Assembly (NCBI GenBank): GCA_028290545.1 | Contig: JAQGJP010000020.1 | Span: 45,351-109,350, forward strand | Reading direction: 5' to 3' | Source of the DNA: Rhizobium sp. | GTDB lineage: Bacteria > Pseudomonadota > Alphaproteobacteria > Rhizobiales > Rhizobiaceae | DNA length: 64,000 nucleotides | Part shown: positions 31,931 to 40,735 of the stretch, one piece after another | Layout of the letters: every line of letters begins with the position of its first letter | Numbering within the stretch: position 1 is the stretch's first letter | Program-made: the position numbers and the translations under genes | Notes under the pieces: generated by a model | Database searches by the model: none | What the model saw: only the letters and a program-made list of their open reading frames with translations | Told to the model about the DNA's origin: nothing

Positions 31931-32173
31931 ATGAAGAAGTTCGCAATCGCAGCCCTGGCAACCCTCGTCGCCACCGTTTCCCTCTCCACTGTCGCCGAAG
32001 CCGGCTGGCGCCGTCATCATGGCTGGAATGGCCATCACCACGGCCACTACAACCGCTTCATCTACCGCGCCCCGCGCGTCGTGGTCTACAACGACTATTG
32101 CTTCGTCAAGAAGGTCAAGCATTACGACGATTACGGCAACGTCTATGTCAAGCGCGTCCGCATCTGCGGCTGA
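31931..32173 (+). CDS. Small secreted His/Tyr-rich basic protein
   Basis: An 80-residue protein with a Sec signal peptide (MKKFAIAALATLVATVSLSTVAEA) and a mature part of about 56 residues. The mature part is rich in His, Arg and Tyr (WRRHHGWNGHHHGHYNR) and contains two cysteines (DYCFV and RICG) that could form a disulfide. AGGAG precedes the ATG at 31931; the longer track ORF is unsupported. Small periplasmic proteins of this type are frequent in rhizobia and have no known function. It is a single gene, with terminators on both sides. Metal binding by the His cluster is only a guess. Confidence 0.78.
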   Translation: MKKFAIAALATLVATVSLSTVAEAGWRRHHGWNGHHHGHYNRFIYRAPRVVVYNDYCFVKKVKHYDDYGNVYVKRVRICG

Positions 32174-32242
32174 TTGACTGCCCTTGAAATACTGATCGCC
32201 AAGGCGTTTCCCCTGCCGCCACAGCGATTGGACTTTCTCCTG

Positions 32243-32274
32243 ACAAGCCCGGTTCCTCCAGAGCCGGGTTTTGT
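32243..32274 (+). terminator. Terminator between the small secreted gene and the convergent permease gene
   Basis: ACAAGCCCGG pairs with CCGGGTTTTGT with one bulge and one wobble, giving a T-rich 3' side. It lies 70 bp after the secreted-protein stop and 5 bp before the convergent permease stop. Confidence 0.65.
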
Positions 32275-32278
32275 CGTT

Positions 32279-33109
32279 TCAGACCTGTGATTTCACAGGC
32301 GCCTGACGCATGCGCCTTTCGACTTGCCGAAGAACGAGCGACAGCCCGATCGTCAGCACCAGATAGATGTAGGCGACGATCGAATAGGTCTCGAAGAAGC
32401 GGAACGAGCCCGCGGCATAGATTTTCCCCATCTGGGTAATATCGGCGACGCCCAGCACGGAAACCAGCGACGAGTCCTTGACCATCGCCACGAAGTCGTT
32501 GGACAACGGCGGAAAAATCACCCGCAACGCCTGGGGAAAGACAACGAGGCGGAAACGCTGGAAACGCGACAGCCCCAGTGCCTTGGCGGCCTCGACCTGC
32601 CCCTTGTCGACGGATTGTATGCCGGCGCGAAAAATCTCGGCGATGAAGGCGGAATAGGCAATCGTCAGCGCGATGATTGCCCGCCACATCAGCGATACGT
32701 CGCGAACCAATAGCGGATCGATGATGCCCTGCTCGATCAGGGGGCTCGCAAGCACGTTCCAGGCATAGACGAAGCCCGGCGCGCCGACGAAGGCAATATA
32801 GAAAAGCAGCACCAGCACCGGTATGCCGCGGATAAGCTCGATATAGAAACGCGAGAACTGCCGCAGCGCCCTGTAATCGGAAAGGCCCAGGAGCGCGATG
32901 ACCAGGCCAAGCGCGGTCGCCAGCGTGAAACCGATCAGCGTGACCATGACAGTGATGCCAAGCCCGGTGACAACGGTCCGGAACACCTGGCTATAGAGGC
33001 CGCTGGCAAGAATGAGGGCGGCTATGGCCGCCCCGATAACGAAGAGAGCGACCAGCCAATAAGGAAAGTCGCCCTCGCCAGCCTGTTGTGATGGGTTTGG
33101 AGCCGCCAT
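32279..33109 (-). CDS. Polar amino acid ABC transporter permease
   Basis: A 276-residue inner-membrane permease of the HisM/GlnP family. It has the conserved N-terminal block TVVTGLGITVMVTLIGFTLA, ELIRGIPVLVLLFYIAF, and the EAA loop EAAKALGLSRFQRFRLVVFPQALR that docks the ATPase. It starts 8 bp after the stop of a matching binding-protein gene, so the two form an operon. No ATPase gene is present here, so it must use one encoded elsewhere. The class suggests amino acid or amine uptake; the substrate is unknown. Confidence 0.92.
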   Translation of the reverse strand: MAAPNPSQQAGEGDFPYWLVALFVIGAAIAALILASGLYSQVFRTVVTGLGITVMVTLIGFTLATALGLVIALLGLSDYRALRQFSRFYIELIRGIPVLVLLFYIAFVGAPGFVYAWNVLASPLIEQGIIDPLLVRDVSLMWRAIIALTIAYSAFIAEIFRAGIQSVDKGQVEAAKALGLSRFQRFRLVVFPQALRVIFPPLSNDFVAMVKDSSLVSVLGVADITQMGKIYAAGSFRFFETYSIVAYIYLVLTIGLSLVLRQVERRMRQAPVKSQV

Positions 33110-33117
33110 TTATGCGG

Positions 33118-33915
33118 CTACTGGCCCATTTTGTAATCCAGGAACCACTTCTTGTTGAGCGCATCGATCGTGCCGTCCGCCTTCAGCGAAGCAATCGCCG
33201 CATTCACGGGCGCAACAAGCTCGGAGCCCTTGGGAAATATGAAGCCGAAATCCTCGGTGCCCAGCGGACCGCCGACCAGCTTCAGCCCGCCATTGGACGA
33301 ATCCACATAGCCCTTGCCGGCGGTGCCATCGGTCAGCACAACATCGACATCGCCAGCTTTCAGAGCCTGAACCGTTGCACCGAAAGTCTCGAACAGCTTG
33401 ATTCGCGGGTTCTGCTCATTGCCGTCGAGAACGCTATACACCGCAGTATAGAATGGAGTCGTCCCGGCCTGCGCGCCGACCAGACCATCCTTGAAGGCAC
33501 CGAAGGTCTTGGCATCGGTGAAACGGCTCTCGTCGCCGCGCACCAGCATGAATTGCTCGGAGCGCATGTAGGGATCGGAGAAATCCACCTTCTCCTTGCG
33601 CTCGTCCTTGATGGTGATGCCGGTCATGCCGATATTGTACTGATTGTCGGAGACCGCCTGAATCATCGCATCCCAAGAGGTATTCTGGTATTCGACCTGG
33701 AAATTCAGCCGTTTGGCGATCTCGTTCATCGCATCATATTCCCAGCCGATCTGCTTGCCGGATTTCGGATCGACGAACTGCAACGGCGGATAGGCGTTTT
33801 CCGTGACCACGACCACTTTCTTGCCCCCGAGATCGGGGAGATCCGCGGCATGCGCGGCGAAGGGCGAGAGAACGATGGCGGCAAGGCCAAAAAGGAAGCT
33901 GCGGCGCAATGTCAT
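33118..33915 (-). CDS. Amino-acid-type ABC transporter substrate-binding protein
   Basis: A 265-residue periplasmic solute-binding protein of family 3. The signal peptide [23 protein letters not shown] ends before ADLPDLGG. Family features are [36 protein letters not shown] and [15 protein letters not shown]. The track ORF is longer; the ATG at 33915 has GGAG 8 nt upstream. It is the first gene of a two-gene transport operon with the permease. The ligand is probably a polar amino acid or related compound, by family only. Confidence 0.92.
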   Translation of the reverse strand: MTLRRSFLFGLAAIVLSPFAAHAADLPDLGGKKVVVVTENAYPPLQFVDPKSGKQIGWEYDAMNEIAKRLNFQVEYQNTSWDAMIQAVSDNQYNIGMTGITIKDERKEKVDFSDPYMRSEQFMLVRGDESRFTDAKTFGAFKDGLVGAQAGTTPFYTAVYSVLDGNEQNPRIKLFETFGATVQALKAGDVDVVLTDGTAGKGYVDSSNGGLKLVGGPLGTEDFGFIFPKGSELVAPVNAAIASLKADGTIDALNKKWFLDYKMGQ

Positions 33916-34001
33916 ATCAAATACTCCGGAAAATTTGTGGCGGTGAAAACTGTCATGAATGCACCCGGCTTGGCAAGCCGGGGAAAGCGAATCATCGAGA
34001 A

Positions 34002-35060
34002 CTACAGCCTGTGGCCTGTCAGGCGGGTAATATGGCCCATCTTTCGGCCGGGACGTGGTTGCGCCTTGCCGTAGAGATGGATCAGCACATCCTTCAGCCG
34101 CGCCCAGGCCTCGACTTCGTTGATAACGTCGCCGATCAGGTTCTGCATCACGCAGTCGCTGTGACGGAAGGGGTCGCCGAGCGGCAGATTGCCGACGGCG
34201 CGGATATGCTGTTCGAACTGCGAAATCGCACAGGCAGCTTCCGTCCAATGGCCGGAATTGTGTACGCGGGGTGCGATCTCGTTGGCGATCAGCCTTTCGT
34301 CATCGGTCACGAAGAATTCGATACCCAGGACACCGATATAATCGAGGGCGTTCAGAAGCCTGAGCGCCGCATCGCGCGCCTGTACGGCAACCGCCAAGCC
34401 GATATTTGCCGGCAGCGTCGATGTATGCAGAATGCCATTGCGATGGACATTCTCGGCTGGATCGTAACATTCGATATGACCATCCAGCCCGCGTGCGGCG
34501 ATGATCGAAATCTCCCGCGCGAACGGCACGAAACTCTCGAGGATCAGCGGCACGCCGCCGAGCCTGGCATAGACCCCGTCTGCCGCGTCACCGGCGCGAA
34601 ACACCATCTGACCCTTGCCATCGTAGCCGAGCCGACGGGTCTTCAGCACGCCCTTACCGCCGAATTCGGCCAGCGCCTTGTCGAGATCCTCCTGGGAATC
34701 GACTGCCCTGAATCCAGCCGTCGAAATGCCGCAGGAATTGAGATACTGTTTTTCGATCAGCCGGTCCTGCGCCACTTCCAGCGCCTGCGGCGGCGGATAG
34801 ACCGCCACCAGCTTTTCCAGATAGCGCGCCGCCTCAACCGGCACATTCTCGAATTCATACGTCACGACATCGCAGGCATCGGCCAACTGCGCCAAAGCGA
34901 TCCGGTCGTCATAGGCGGCGACGATCTGGCTGTTGGCCAGTTGCGCCGCCGGGCAATCGGGCTGCGGTTCAAGAATGATCGTCCGGAAATTCAGCCGGCT
35001 GGCTGCCATGGCCAGCATGCGGCCCAGCTGTCCGCCCCCGATGATACCGATGGTTTTCAT
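34002..35060 (-). CDS. purK: N5-carboxyaminoimidazole ribonucleotide synthase
   Basis: A 352-residue ATP-grasp enzyme that carboxylates AIR to N5-CAIR in purine biosynthesis. Motifs are [14 protein letters not shown] at the start, [11 protein letters not shown] in the ATP-binding lid and [13 protein letters not shown] near the active site. The ATG at 35060 is 1 bp after the purE stop (TGACATG), so translation is coupled; the track ORF extends over purE in the wrong frame. PurE, its partner enzyme, is immediately upstream. The assignment is secure. Confidence 0.96.
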   Translation of the reverse strand: MKTIGIIGGGQLGRMLAMAASRLNFRTIILEPQPDCPAAQLANSQIVAAYDDRIALAQLADACDVVTYEFENVPVEAARYLEKLVAVYPPPQALEVAQDRLIEKQYLNSCGISTAGFRAVDSQEDLDKALAEFGGKGVLKTRRLGYDGKGQMVFRAGDAADGVYARLGGVPLILESFVPFAREISIIAARGLDGHIECYDPAENVHRNGILHTSTLPANIGLAVAVQARDAALRLLNALDYIGVLGIEFFVTDDERLIANEIAPRVHNSGHWTEAACAISQFEQHIRAVGNLPLGDPFRHSDCVMQNLIGDVINEVEAWARLKDVLIHLYGKAQPRPGRKMGHITRLTGHRL

Positions 35061-35061
35061 G

Positions 35062-35556
35062 TCATTTGTCCACAGGATGTTCAGCGACGGAAGCGCTCTG
35101 CTCTTCGCGCCAGGTGTCGAGGCGTTCGGCCAGTTCATCGTCGCTGAGCGCCAGCACGGCGGCGGCAAGAAGCGCGGCATTGATTGCGCCAGCGCGGCCG
35201 ATCGCCAGCGTTCCGACCGGAATTCCGGCAGGCATCTGCACGATCGACAGCAGGCTATCCTGTCCCGACAACGCCTTGGATTGCACTGGCACGCCAAATA
35301 CCGGCAGAGGGGTCATCGAAGCAGCCATGCCTGGCAGGTGTGCCGCCCCGCCGGCTCCGGCGATGATCACCTTGAAACCTTCGTCACGGGCGGATTTGGC
35401 GAAATTCACCAGCCGGTCCGGGGTCCGGTGTGCGGAAATGATCCGCGCCTCATAAGCGATTTCGAGTGCGTCGAGCGTATCGGCAGCGTTTTTCATCGTC
35501 TCCCAGTCGGACTGGCTTCCCATGATGATCGCAACAGGTGGTTTGGAGATGTGCAT
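35062..35556 (-). CDS. purE: N5-carboxyaminoimidazole ribonucleotide mutase
   Basis: A 164-residue PurE class I enzyme converting N5-CAIR to CAIR. Diagnostic motifs are [22 protein letters not shown] and [13 protein letters not shown] take the ATG at 35556 ([10 protein letters not shown]); a TTG six codons earlier overlaps the stop of the upstream DUF465 gene as TTGA and would be translationally coupled, so the start is not certain. It forms purE-purK, probably with the DUF465 gene as leader cistron. Confidence 0.95.
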   Translation of the reverse strand: MHISKPPVAIIMGSQSDWETMKNAADTLDALEIAYEARIISAHRTPDRLVNFAKSARDEGFKVIIAGAGGAAHLPGMAASMTPLPVFGVPVQSKALSGQDSLLSIVQMPAGIPVGTLAIGRAGAINAALLAAAVLALSDDELAERLDTWREEQSASVAEHPVDK

Positions 35557-35570
35557 TGATTCGGCTTGTC

Positions 35571-35774
35571 TCAAGCAATAATGTCGGGGATGATCTGGTC
35601 TTCGACCTGGCTCAGTCTATCCTTGATCGCAAGCTTCTTTTTCTTCATCCGCTGTATGCGCAGCGCATCGCATCCGGTGGCGATCATGGCATTGATCGCC
35701 ACGTCGTAATCCTCGTGCTCCTGCCGCAGTCTTGCCGCATTCAACCTCAGTTCAGCCTGCTCCTGATCGGCCAT
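35571..35774 (-). CDS. DUF465 (YdcH-like) coiled-coil protein
   Basis: A 67-residue, highly charged, helical protein. The late motif [23 protein letters not shown] is the hallmark of the DUF465/YdcH family, whose members are small cytosolic coiled coils of unknown function. It lies just upstream of purE on the same strand and its TGA touches a possible TTG start of purE. A second DUF465 gene lies 222 bp away on the other strand. Confidence 0.88.
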   Translation of the reverse strand: MADQEQAELRLNAARLRQEHEDYDVAINAMIATGCDALRIQRMKKKKLAIKDRLSQVEDQIIPDIIA

Positions 35775-35996
35775 CTAGTCTCTTTCCCGCTTTCTGGCAT
35801 TCCGGGCAATGACTGGCATTCCCGTGTCCCGCATCGATTTTGTCCCTATCACAAATCATTCGGTAACGGGAAGTTTTCCTTTATAAGAATTCACCTTCGA
35901 CAAATGCGAGATTACATGTCAGACTTATGACTGTTGCAGCCTGAAACATCCGGCGGATGGATGGCCGGATGTGGGCAACACGGGAAGGAACTGCCT

Positions 35997-36173
35997 ATGT
36001 CTATTGAGGCTCATATCGAGACGCTTGAAAAGAAACATGGCGTACTAGAAGAAGAACTCCACTCCGCAATGCTGCATCCCTCCACGGGCGACGTGATGAT
36101 CGCCGAACTAAAAAGACAGAAGCTCAGGATCAAGGACGAAATCGAGCGGTTGCGCACCAATACGCAACACTAG
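35997..36173 (+). CDS. DUF465 (YdcH-like) coiled-coil protein
   Basis: A 58-residue member of the same family as the divergent neighbour. It begins MSIEAHIETLEKKHGVLEEEL and has the typical AELKRQKLRIKDEIERLR ending, all helical. AAGGA is 7 nt before the ATG at 35997; the track start at 35934 lacks one. The family has no known biochemical role. The divergent arrangement with the purE-side paralog probably reflects an old duplication. Confidence 0.88.
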   Translation: MSIEAHIETLEKKHGVLEEELHSAMLHPSTGDVMIAELKRQKLRIKDEIERLRTNTQH

Positions 36174-36285
36174 TCTGGATTAGGCGATGGTCGCCGGATA
36201 GACGTTTCCTGAAGCTGAACGCGTAAAGATTTCGCCGGAAACCGACATTTGGTGGCCATTTCCCAGGGGATCAAACTGCTGACGC

Positions 36286-36540
36286 TTACGCCCAGAACTG
36301 ATCCAGCCAGAAGCCGATCTTCTGAAATCCCTGCGGATTGATCGCATACAGGCGCCGCGTCCCCTGCGTTTCGACCGTGACAAGATGACAGTCCAGCAGT
36401 GCTTTCAAATGCTGTGAAACGGCTGGCCGGCTGACCGGCAGCATCGAAGCCAGTTCATTGACGGTTCTTGGCGCCCGTCTCAGCTCTTCAAGCAGGAAGC
36501 GGCGGTTCGAATCCGAAATTGCTGTAAAGGGATCGCTCAT
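36286..36540 (-). CDS. ArsR-family winged-helix regulator, short
   Basis: An 84-residue ArsR-type HTH protein. The winged helix includes AISDSNRRFLLEELRRAPR, the recognition helix SRPAVSQHLKALLD and the wing VTVETQGTRRLYAINP. It lacks the cysteine/histidine metal boxes of metal sensors and resembles the subgroup that pairs with SRPBCC/AHSA1 proteins. It ends at WLDQFWA, about 10-20 residues short of many relatives, so a premature stop is possible. The ATG at 36540 has only a weak ribosome binding site. The nearest SRPBCC gene is 6.5 kb away. Confidence 0.8.
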   Translation of the reverse strand: MSDPFTAISDSNRRFLLEELRRAPRTVNELASMLPVSRPAVSQHLKALLDCHLVTVETQGTRRLYAINPQGFQKIGFWLDQFWA

Positions 36541-36625
36541 AACCAAGAAGCTAAGCCAGAGCTTTTTCAAGAACAAGCGATATTGTGCGTCGCATTCAAA
36601 ATATTTCGCAGCGCATCACAAACCC

Positions 36626-37405
36626 CTAAGGTATGAACTTTGCAAGCGGCAAGAGCCCGTCGAAAGTCAGTTTCAGTCCCGCCAGCGCGCACATCCCGTA
36701 CATGAACGGATAGAAGAAATCCGGCTTCATCCGCCGCACCATGTAGGCGCCGCCGATCGTTGCCAGCGGCGCCAGCGGAAACAGCGTGGCCGACAGGTAG
36801 AGATTGTTGATATCGAGCTCTCCGAGCATGAAATAGGGAACGAGCTTGACGGCGTTGAGAATCGCGAAGAACCGCACCGCCGTCCCGGTATAATCCGCCG
36901 GCGACAGCTTCAGCGGCAGTGCATAGACCTGGAAGGGCGCACCGCCGGCATGTGCGACGAAGCTTCCATAGCCCGACAACGTGCCCCAGAAGCCGGCGCG
37001 CGGGACGCTATGCGGCCGCGCCGGATGCTGGGCATTGCCGGCGAAATACCTGTTGTAGAAGAACCGAGCCGTAAAGCTCAGCGCCACAAGGCCGATGATC
37101 AGCCTCATCACATAATTCGGCACGATAGCCGACGTTGCCCAGCCGATGGCGATGCCCAAGAGGGCGCCTGGCAGCATGATGTTCAACAGGCCCGAATTGC
37201 CGCTTTTCCGCCATGTCCAGAGTGCGGCGGCGTCCATGACCACGAGAATCGGCAGCAGGATCGCGGCCGCCTGCATCGGCGGCACGACGAAGGACAGGAT
37301 CGGCACGCCCAGCAGTCCCAGCGCATCGCCCATGCCTCCCTTGCTCAAACCGACGAGAATGACCGCCGGAATGGCGATGAAATAGAAGCTCGCGTCAATG
37401 GGCAT
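36626..37405 (-). CDS. TauE/SafE family sulfite/anion exporter
   Basis: A 259-residue inner-membrane protein with about eight helices in two repeated halves, as in the TauE/SafE (TSUP) family. The first half opens with ILVGLSKGGMGDALGLLGVP and the second with FWGTLSGYGSFVAHAGGAPFQVYAL, matching the family's repeated motif. TSUP proteins carry sulfite, sulfoacetate or other organic anions, but the substrate here is unknown. It is a single gene between the ArsR gene and the ThiE-like gene. A second TauE-type gene lies at 45334-46080. Confidence 0.9.
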   Translation of the reverse strand: MPIDASFYFIAIPAVILVGLSKGGMGDALGLLGVPILSFVVPPMQAAAILLPILVVMDAAALWTWRKSGNSGLLNIMLPGALLGIAIGWATSAIVPNYVMRLIIGLVALSFTARFFYNRYFAGNAQHPARPHSVPRAGFWGTLSGYGSFVAHAGGAPFQVYALPLKLSPADYTGTAVRFFAILNAVKLVPYFMLGELDINNLYLSATLFPLAPLATIGGAYMVRRMKPDFFYPFMYGMCALAGLKLTFDGLLPLAKFIP

Positions 37406-37516
37406 GTTGATCGTTTTCTTTCGGCAGTTTAAGGCATAGCGGATGTGGCTGAGGGTAAGTTACGATCTACAGCCGAACGCCGCCTGTGCAAAGAAGAGAA
37501 TTGAGACGGAAAGCCC

Positions 37517-38170
37517 ATGTCAACAGTTGAAAATCGCTGCCGTCTGGTTCTGATCGCGCCGGAACTTGCCGATCCGCTCGAAGCGGGCCGTGTCATGGCC
37601 GGCGCGCTGAAGGGCGGCGACGTGGCCTCGGTGATTATCCCGCAATATGCGCTTAACGATACTGAATTCCAGAAGATCGCCGAAGCGCTGGTGCCGCTGA
37701 TCCAGGAAGCCGGCGCCGCCGCCTTGATTGCCGGCGACAGCCGCGTGGCTGGCCGTGCCAAGGCCGATGGTCTGCATATATCCGGCGGGCTTGAACCCCT
37801 CAGCGAGGCGATGGAGAAATTTTCGCCGAAGCTGATCGTCGGCGGCGGCAATGCGCAGGAGCGCCATCGGGCGCTCGAAATCGGCGAACTGCAGCCTGAC
37901 TATGTGTTTTTCGGCAAGATCGACGGCGATATCAAGCCGGAAGCGCATCCGAAGAACCTGGCGCTTGCCGAATGGTGGTCATCGATGATTTCGATTCCCT
38001 GCATCGTCATGGGTGGTACGAATCCGGACTCGGTGCTGGAAATTGCCGAGAACGGGGCGGAATTTGCCGCCCTTCGATTGGCCGTGTTTGCTGATCCATC
38101 GCGTGCCGCGTCGATCATTCAACAAACAAATGCACTTCTTGACGAAAAAGCGCCACGCTTTGGGGGTTAA
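37517..38170 (+). CDS. Thiamine-phosphate-synthase-like protein
   Basis: A 217-residue TIM-barrel protein of the thiamine phosphate synthase (ThiE) superfamily. Recognisable pieces are LIAGDSRVAGRAKADGLHISGG, where canonical ThiE has GVHLGQ, and FFGKIDGDIKPE. The usual ThiE active-site motifs are only partly kept, so true TMP synthase activity is doubtful; it may be one of the ThiE-like paralogs often annotated as thiE in rhizobia. GGAAAG precedes the ATG. It is 9 bp from a Sel1-repeat gene on the same strand and probably co-transcribed with it. Confidence 0.75.
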   Translation: MSTVENRCRLVLIAPELADPLEAGRVMAGALKGGDVASVIIPQYALNDTEFQKIAEALVPLIQEAGAAALIAGDSRVAGRAKADGLHISGGLEPLSEAMEKFSPKLIVGGGNAQERHRALEIGELQPDYVFFGKIDGDIKPEAHPKNLALAEWWSSMISIPCIVMGGTNPDSVLEIAENGAEFAALRLAVFADPSRAASIIQQTNALLDEKAPRFGG

Positions 38171-38179
38171 AAGCCAGGA

Positions 38180-39313
38180 ATGTCAGGGCAGCGGGTCGCG
38201 AAAAATCGAGTTCTTCAGGCGGTAACGGTCCTCGTTGCCGCGCTTCATCCACTTTGCGCTTTTGCCGCGGAGGATATCACCACGCGTCCGCTGGATGCAG
38301 GCGAGGAAAGCCGGACCTTGAGCAAGAACGATCGGCTTTTGCCGGTTGGGAATGACAAGTTGCTGCCGATCCTGACATCTCCCGAGGCCAGCAAGAAAGA
38401 CGACCAGCCCTCCGGTGGACTGAACGTGCTGGAGCGCATGGGCGCCGGCCTGCCGGACCTGCCGCCCGAAAAAGCCTATAGCGGCAAGCTCGATGACGCC
38501 TATGGCGCCTATCAGCGCGGCTTCTACCTCACGGCCATGAACCTGGCGCTGCCGAAAGCGCAGGTCGGCCAGGCCGCCGCACAGACACTGGTGGCCGAAC
38601 TGCTCAACAATGGCCTCGGCGTCAGGCGCAACCAGCAGGACGCCGCCTTCTGGTACGAACAGGCGGCAAAGGCGGGCGACGCCAATGCCCAGTTCAAATA
38701 CGCATTGATGCTGCTTGAAGGCAGGCTCGTCGCCAAGGACCGCAAGCTCGCCGATCAGATGATGCAGATGTCGGCGGATGGCGGCAATCGGGAGGCGCAG
38801 TTCAATATCGCCCAGATCAAGGTTGCCGCCGCTCCTGGCGAGAAAGGCCTGATGGACGCCCTGCCCTATTACGAGAAAGCCGCCGAGCAGGGTGTGCCGG
38901 ATGCGCAATATGCGCTCGCGCAACTTTACGTCAATCTGCCGGTTTCCAGGGAAAAGCAGGCGCAGGCGCGATTCTGGCTGCAGAAGGCCGCCAACGCCCG
39001 CTTCGATACCGCGCTTTATGACATGGGCGTATGGTACATCAACGGCATCGGCGGCGACAAGGACTACGAGCAGGGATTTGCGTGGCTGAAGCGAGCCGCC
39101 AATCGCGGCCATGTCGTTGCCCAGAACAAGCTTGCCTATCTCTATATCAACGCCATCGGCACCAGGCCCGACCCGATCGAAGCCGCCAAATGGTATGTGC
39201 TGTCACGCCGCGCCGGACTTGCCGATCTTGGCCTCGAGGACTTCTTCCTCGGGATTGAAGAGGCCAAGCAGAAAGAGGCGATCCATCGCGCCAACCTGTT
39301 CCGCGCCCGGTGA
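38180..39313 (+). CDS. Sel1-like tetratricopeptide repeat protein, secreted
   Basis: A 377-residue exported protein. A signal-like N-terminus (NRVLQAVTVLVAALHPLCAFA) is followed by a low-complexity part and then at least six Sel1-type repeats from about residue 110. Examples are RNQQDAAFWYEQAAKAGDANAQFKYA, LPYYEKAAEQGVPDAQYALA and GFAWLKRAANRGHVVAQNKLA. Such repeats mediate protein-protein contacts, and periplasmic members act in envelope or signalling control in rhizobia. It starts 9 bp after the ThiE-like gene. A hairpin lies about 115 bp downstream. Its partner is unknown. Confidence 0.85.
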   Translation: MSGQRVAKNRVLQAVTVLVAALHPLCAFAAEDITTRPLDAGEESRTLSKNDRLLPVGNDKLLPILTSPEASKKDDQPSGGLNVLERMGAGLPDLPPEKAYSGKLDDAYGAYQRGFYLTAMNLALPKAQVGQAAAQTLVAELLNNGLGVRRNQQDAAFWYEQAAKAGDANAQFKYALMLLEGRLVAKDRKLADQMMQMSADGGNREAQFNIAQIKVAAAPGEKGLMDALPYYEKAAEQGVPDAQYALAQLYVNLPVSREKQAQARFWLQKAANARFDTALYDMGVWYINGIGGDKDYEQGFAWLKRAANRGHVVAQNKLAYLYINAIGTRPDPIEAAKWYVLSRRAGLADLGLEDFFLGIEEAKQKEAIHRANLFRAR

Positions 39314-39429
39314 ACAGCTGCATTGCGGTCGGGCATCCCGAAACCGCTTGAAAATCAGCCGTTTTTATGGTCTTGAAGCGCCGATCTCATCTGGCCGCAA
39401 AATGCTTGCAGGCCGAACTATCTATTTGA

Positions 39430-39459
39430 CGGCCCCGTTTCCGGGGCCGCTTCGATTTT
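39430..39459 (+). terminator. Hairpin before the inositol-monophosphatase-family gene
   Basis: CGGCCCCG and CGGGGCCG form an 8-bp stem with a TTTC loop, followed by CTTCGATTTT. It ends the transcript from the Sel1-repeat gene and lies 25 bp before the next start, so read-through could also place it in that gene's leader. Confidence 0.75.
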
Positions 39460-39474
39460 GAAGGAATTTCATAA

Positions 39475-40275
39475 ATGGCCCGTTCAGCGCTGTTGAATGT
39501 CATGGTCCAGGCAGCATTGAAGGCCGGCAAGTCGCTTACCCGCGATTTCGGCGAAGTGCAGAACCTGCAGGTGTCGCTCAAGGGTCCCGGCGACTACGTC
39601 AGCCAGGCCGACCGTCGCTCGGAAAAGGTCGTCAGGGAAGAACTCCTCAAGGCCCGCCCGACCTATGGTTTCCTTGGCGAGGAAAGCGAGGAGATCAAGG
39701 GTACCGACGGCTCGCATCGCTGGATCGTCGATCCGCTCGATGGCACGACCAACTTCCTGCACGGCATTCCGGTGTTCGCAACCTCGATCGCGCTGGAGCG
39801 CAACGGCGAAATCGTCGCCGGCGTTATCTATAACCCCGCGAGCGACGAGCTTTTCACATCCGAAAAGGGTGGCGGCGCCTTCGTCAACGATCGCCGCCTG
39901 CGCGTTTCCGCCCGCAAGCATCTGTCGGACAGCGTCATCGGCTGTGGCGTGCCGCATCTCGGGCAGAGCATGCATGGCCGCTTTCTCGTGCAGCTCCGGC
40001 ATGTGATGGGCGAGGTCGCCGGCATGCGTAGCTTCGGCGCCGCCTCGCTCGATCTGGCCTATGTCGCGGCCGGGCGCCTGGACGGCTACTGGGAAGAGGG
40101 CCTGTCGCCCTGGGATATCGCGGCCGGCATCATCCTGATTCGCGAAGCCGGTGGCTTCATCAGCGACCTCACCGCCGGCACCGACATGTTCGGCAGCGGC
40201 ACGGTGGCCACAGGCAACGAACATATCCACAAAGCGCTACTGGACGTCGCCAACCGCCCGGTGCCGAAACAGTAA
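39475..40275 (+). CDS. suhB: Inositol monophosphatase family protein (SuhB-like)
   Basis: A 266-residue Mg-dependent phosphatase. The family signatures are GEESEE (first metal Glu), WIVDPLDGTTNFLHGIPVF (metal-binding Asp pair) and the C-terminal PWDIAAGIILIREAGG. These hydrolyse inositol-1-phosphate and related sugar phosphates, and E. coli SuhB also acts in rRNA antitermination. AAGGAATTT sits before the ATG. The position after the Sel1-repeat gene is common in rhizobia. Confidence 0.94.
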   Translation: MARSALLNVMVQAALKAGKSLTRDFGEVQNLQVSLKGPGDYVSQADRRSEKVVREELLKARPTYGFLGEESEEIKGTDGSHRWIVDPLDGTTNFLHGIPVFATSIALERNGEIVAGVIYNPASDELFTSEKGGGAFVNDRRLRVSARKHLSDSVIGCGVPHLGQSMHGRFLVQLRHVMGEVAGMRSFGAASLDLAYVAAGRLDGYWEEGLSPWDIAAGIILIREAGGFISDLTAGTDMFGSGTVATGNEHIHKALLDVANRPVPKQ

Positions 40276-40342
40276 ATACTGGATCGGCGGCAGTCCCGAA
40301 GCATTCGCCTGCGGAACTGCAACTCGATCTTCGTTCCTGGTA

Positions 40343-40567
40343 TTACATCATATTCAGGGCAGTGTTTTTTCGGTGCATGCAACCGCCGTCCATTCCGCTC
40401 TTCATCGCGGTTGGCGCCATGTCGGTCTGCTTGGCCGTCGAAGCTGTCGTCGTCTTGTCGACAGTGCTCATACTGGCTGAATCATCAGTCTTGATCATCG
40501 GGTCTTCGGCGAAGGCCGGCATGGCGAAAGCTGCAAGCAATGCTGCAGTGATCACTGTCCTTTTCAT
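40343..40567 (-). CDS. Small secreted Thr/Met-rich protein
   Basis: A 74-residue protein with a clean Sec signal (MKRTVITAALLAAFAMPAFA before EDPMIK). The mature part is low-complexity, rich in Thr, Ser, Lys and Met, with one Cys (GGCMHRKN). AAGGAG precedes the ATG. Small proteins of this type are common in rhizobia and have no known function. A 10-bp inverted repeat lies 44 bp upstream and may control it. The overlapping plus-strand ORF is a shadow. Confidence 0.75.
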   Translation of the reverse strand: MKRTVITAALLAAFAMPAFAEDPMIKTDDSASMSTVDKTTTASTAKQTDMAPTAMKSGMDGGCMHRKNTALNMM

Positions 40568-40610
40568 CGGGATTCTCCTTGCGATTTGATCCAGGGCACG
40601 CGCCCCAAGC

Positions 40611-40638
40611 CATTTTGCAGTGTATTGGCTGCAAAATG
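40611..40638. promoter_or_regulatory. Perfect 10-bp inverted repeat upstream of the small secreted gene
   Basis: CATTTTGCAG and CTGCAAAATG are exact inverted copies separated by 8 nt, 44 bp before the start of the minus-strand gene at 40567. This could be an operator or a 5' leader hairpin; no T tract follows. The 168-bp gap to the ABC exporter gene contains no ORF. Confidence 0.5.
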
Positions 40639-40735
40639 CCAGTCACCTTTGTGTGAGCAGGCATTGCCTCACATTGGTCTGCTCGTCCTTCAACGATTTC
40701 GAAATCGTGAACGCAGTTCGCTGCTCTGCGTAATT

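Noticed and set aside
36481-36520. GGTTCGAATCC as a tRNA T-loop
   Set aside because: It is inside the ArsR coding sequence and no acceptor stem or anticodon arm can be built around it.
40362-40589. 75-aa plus-strand hydrophobic ORF
   Set aside because: Antisense of the small secreted protein gene, which has a strong ribosome binding site and signal peptide; the hydrophobicity here is the antisense of those codons.
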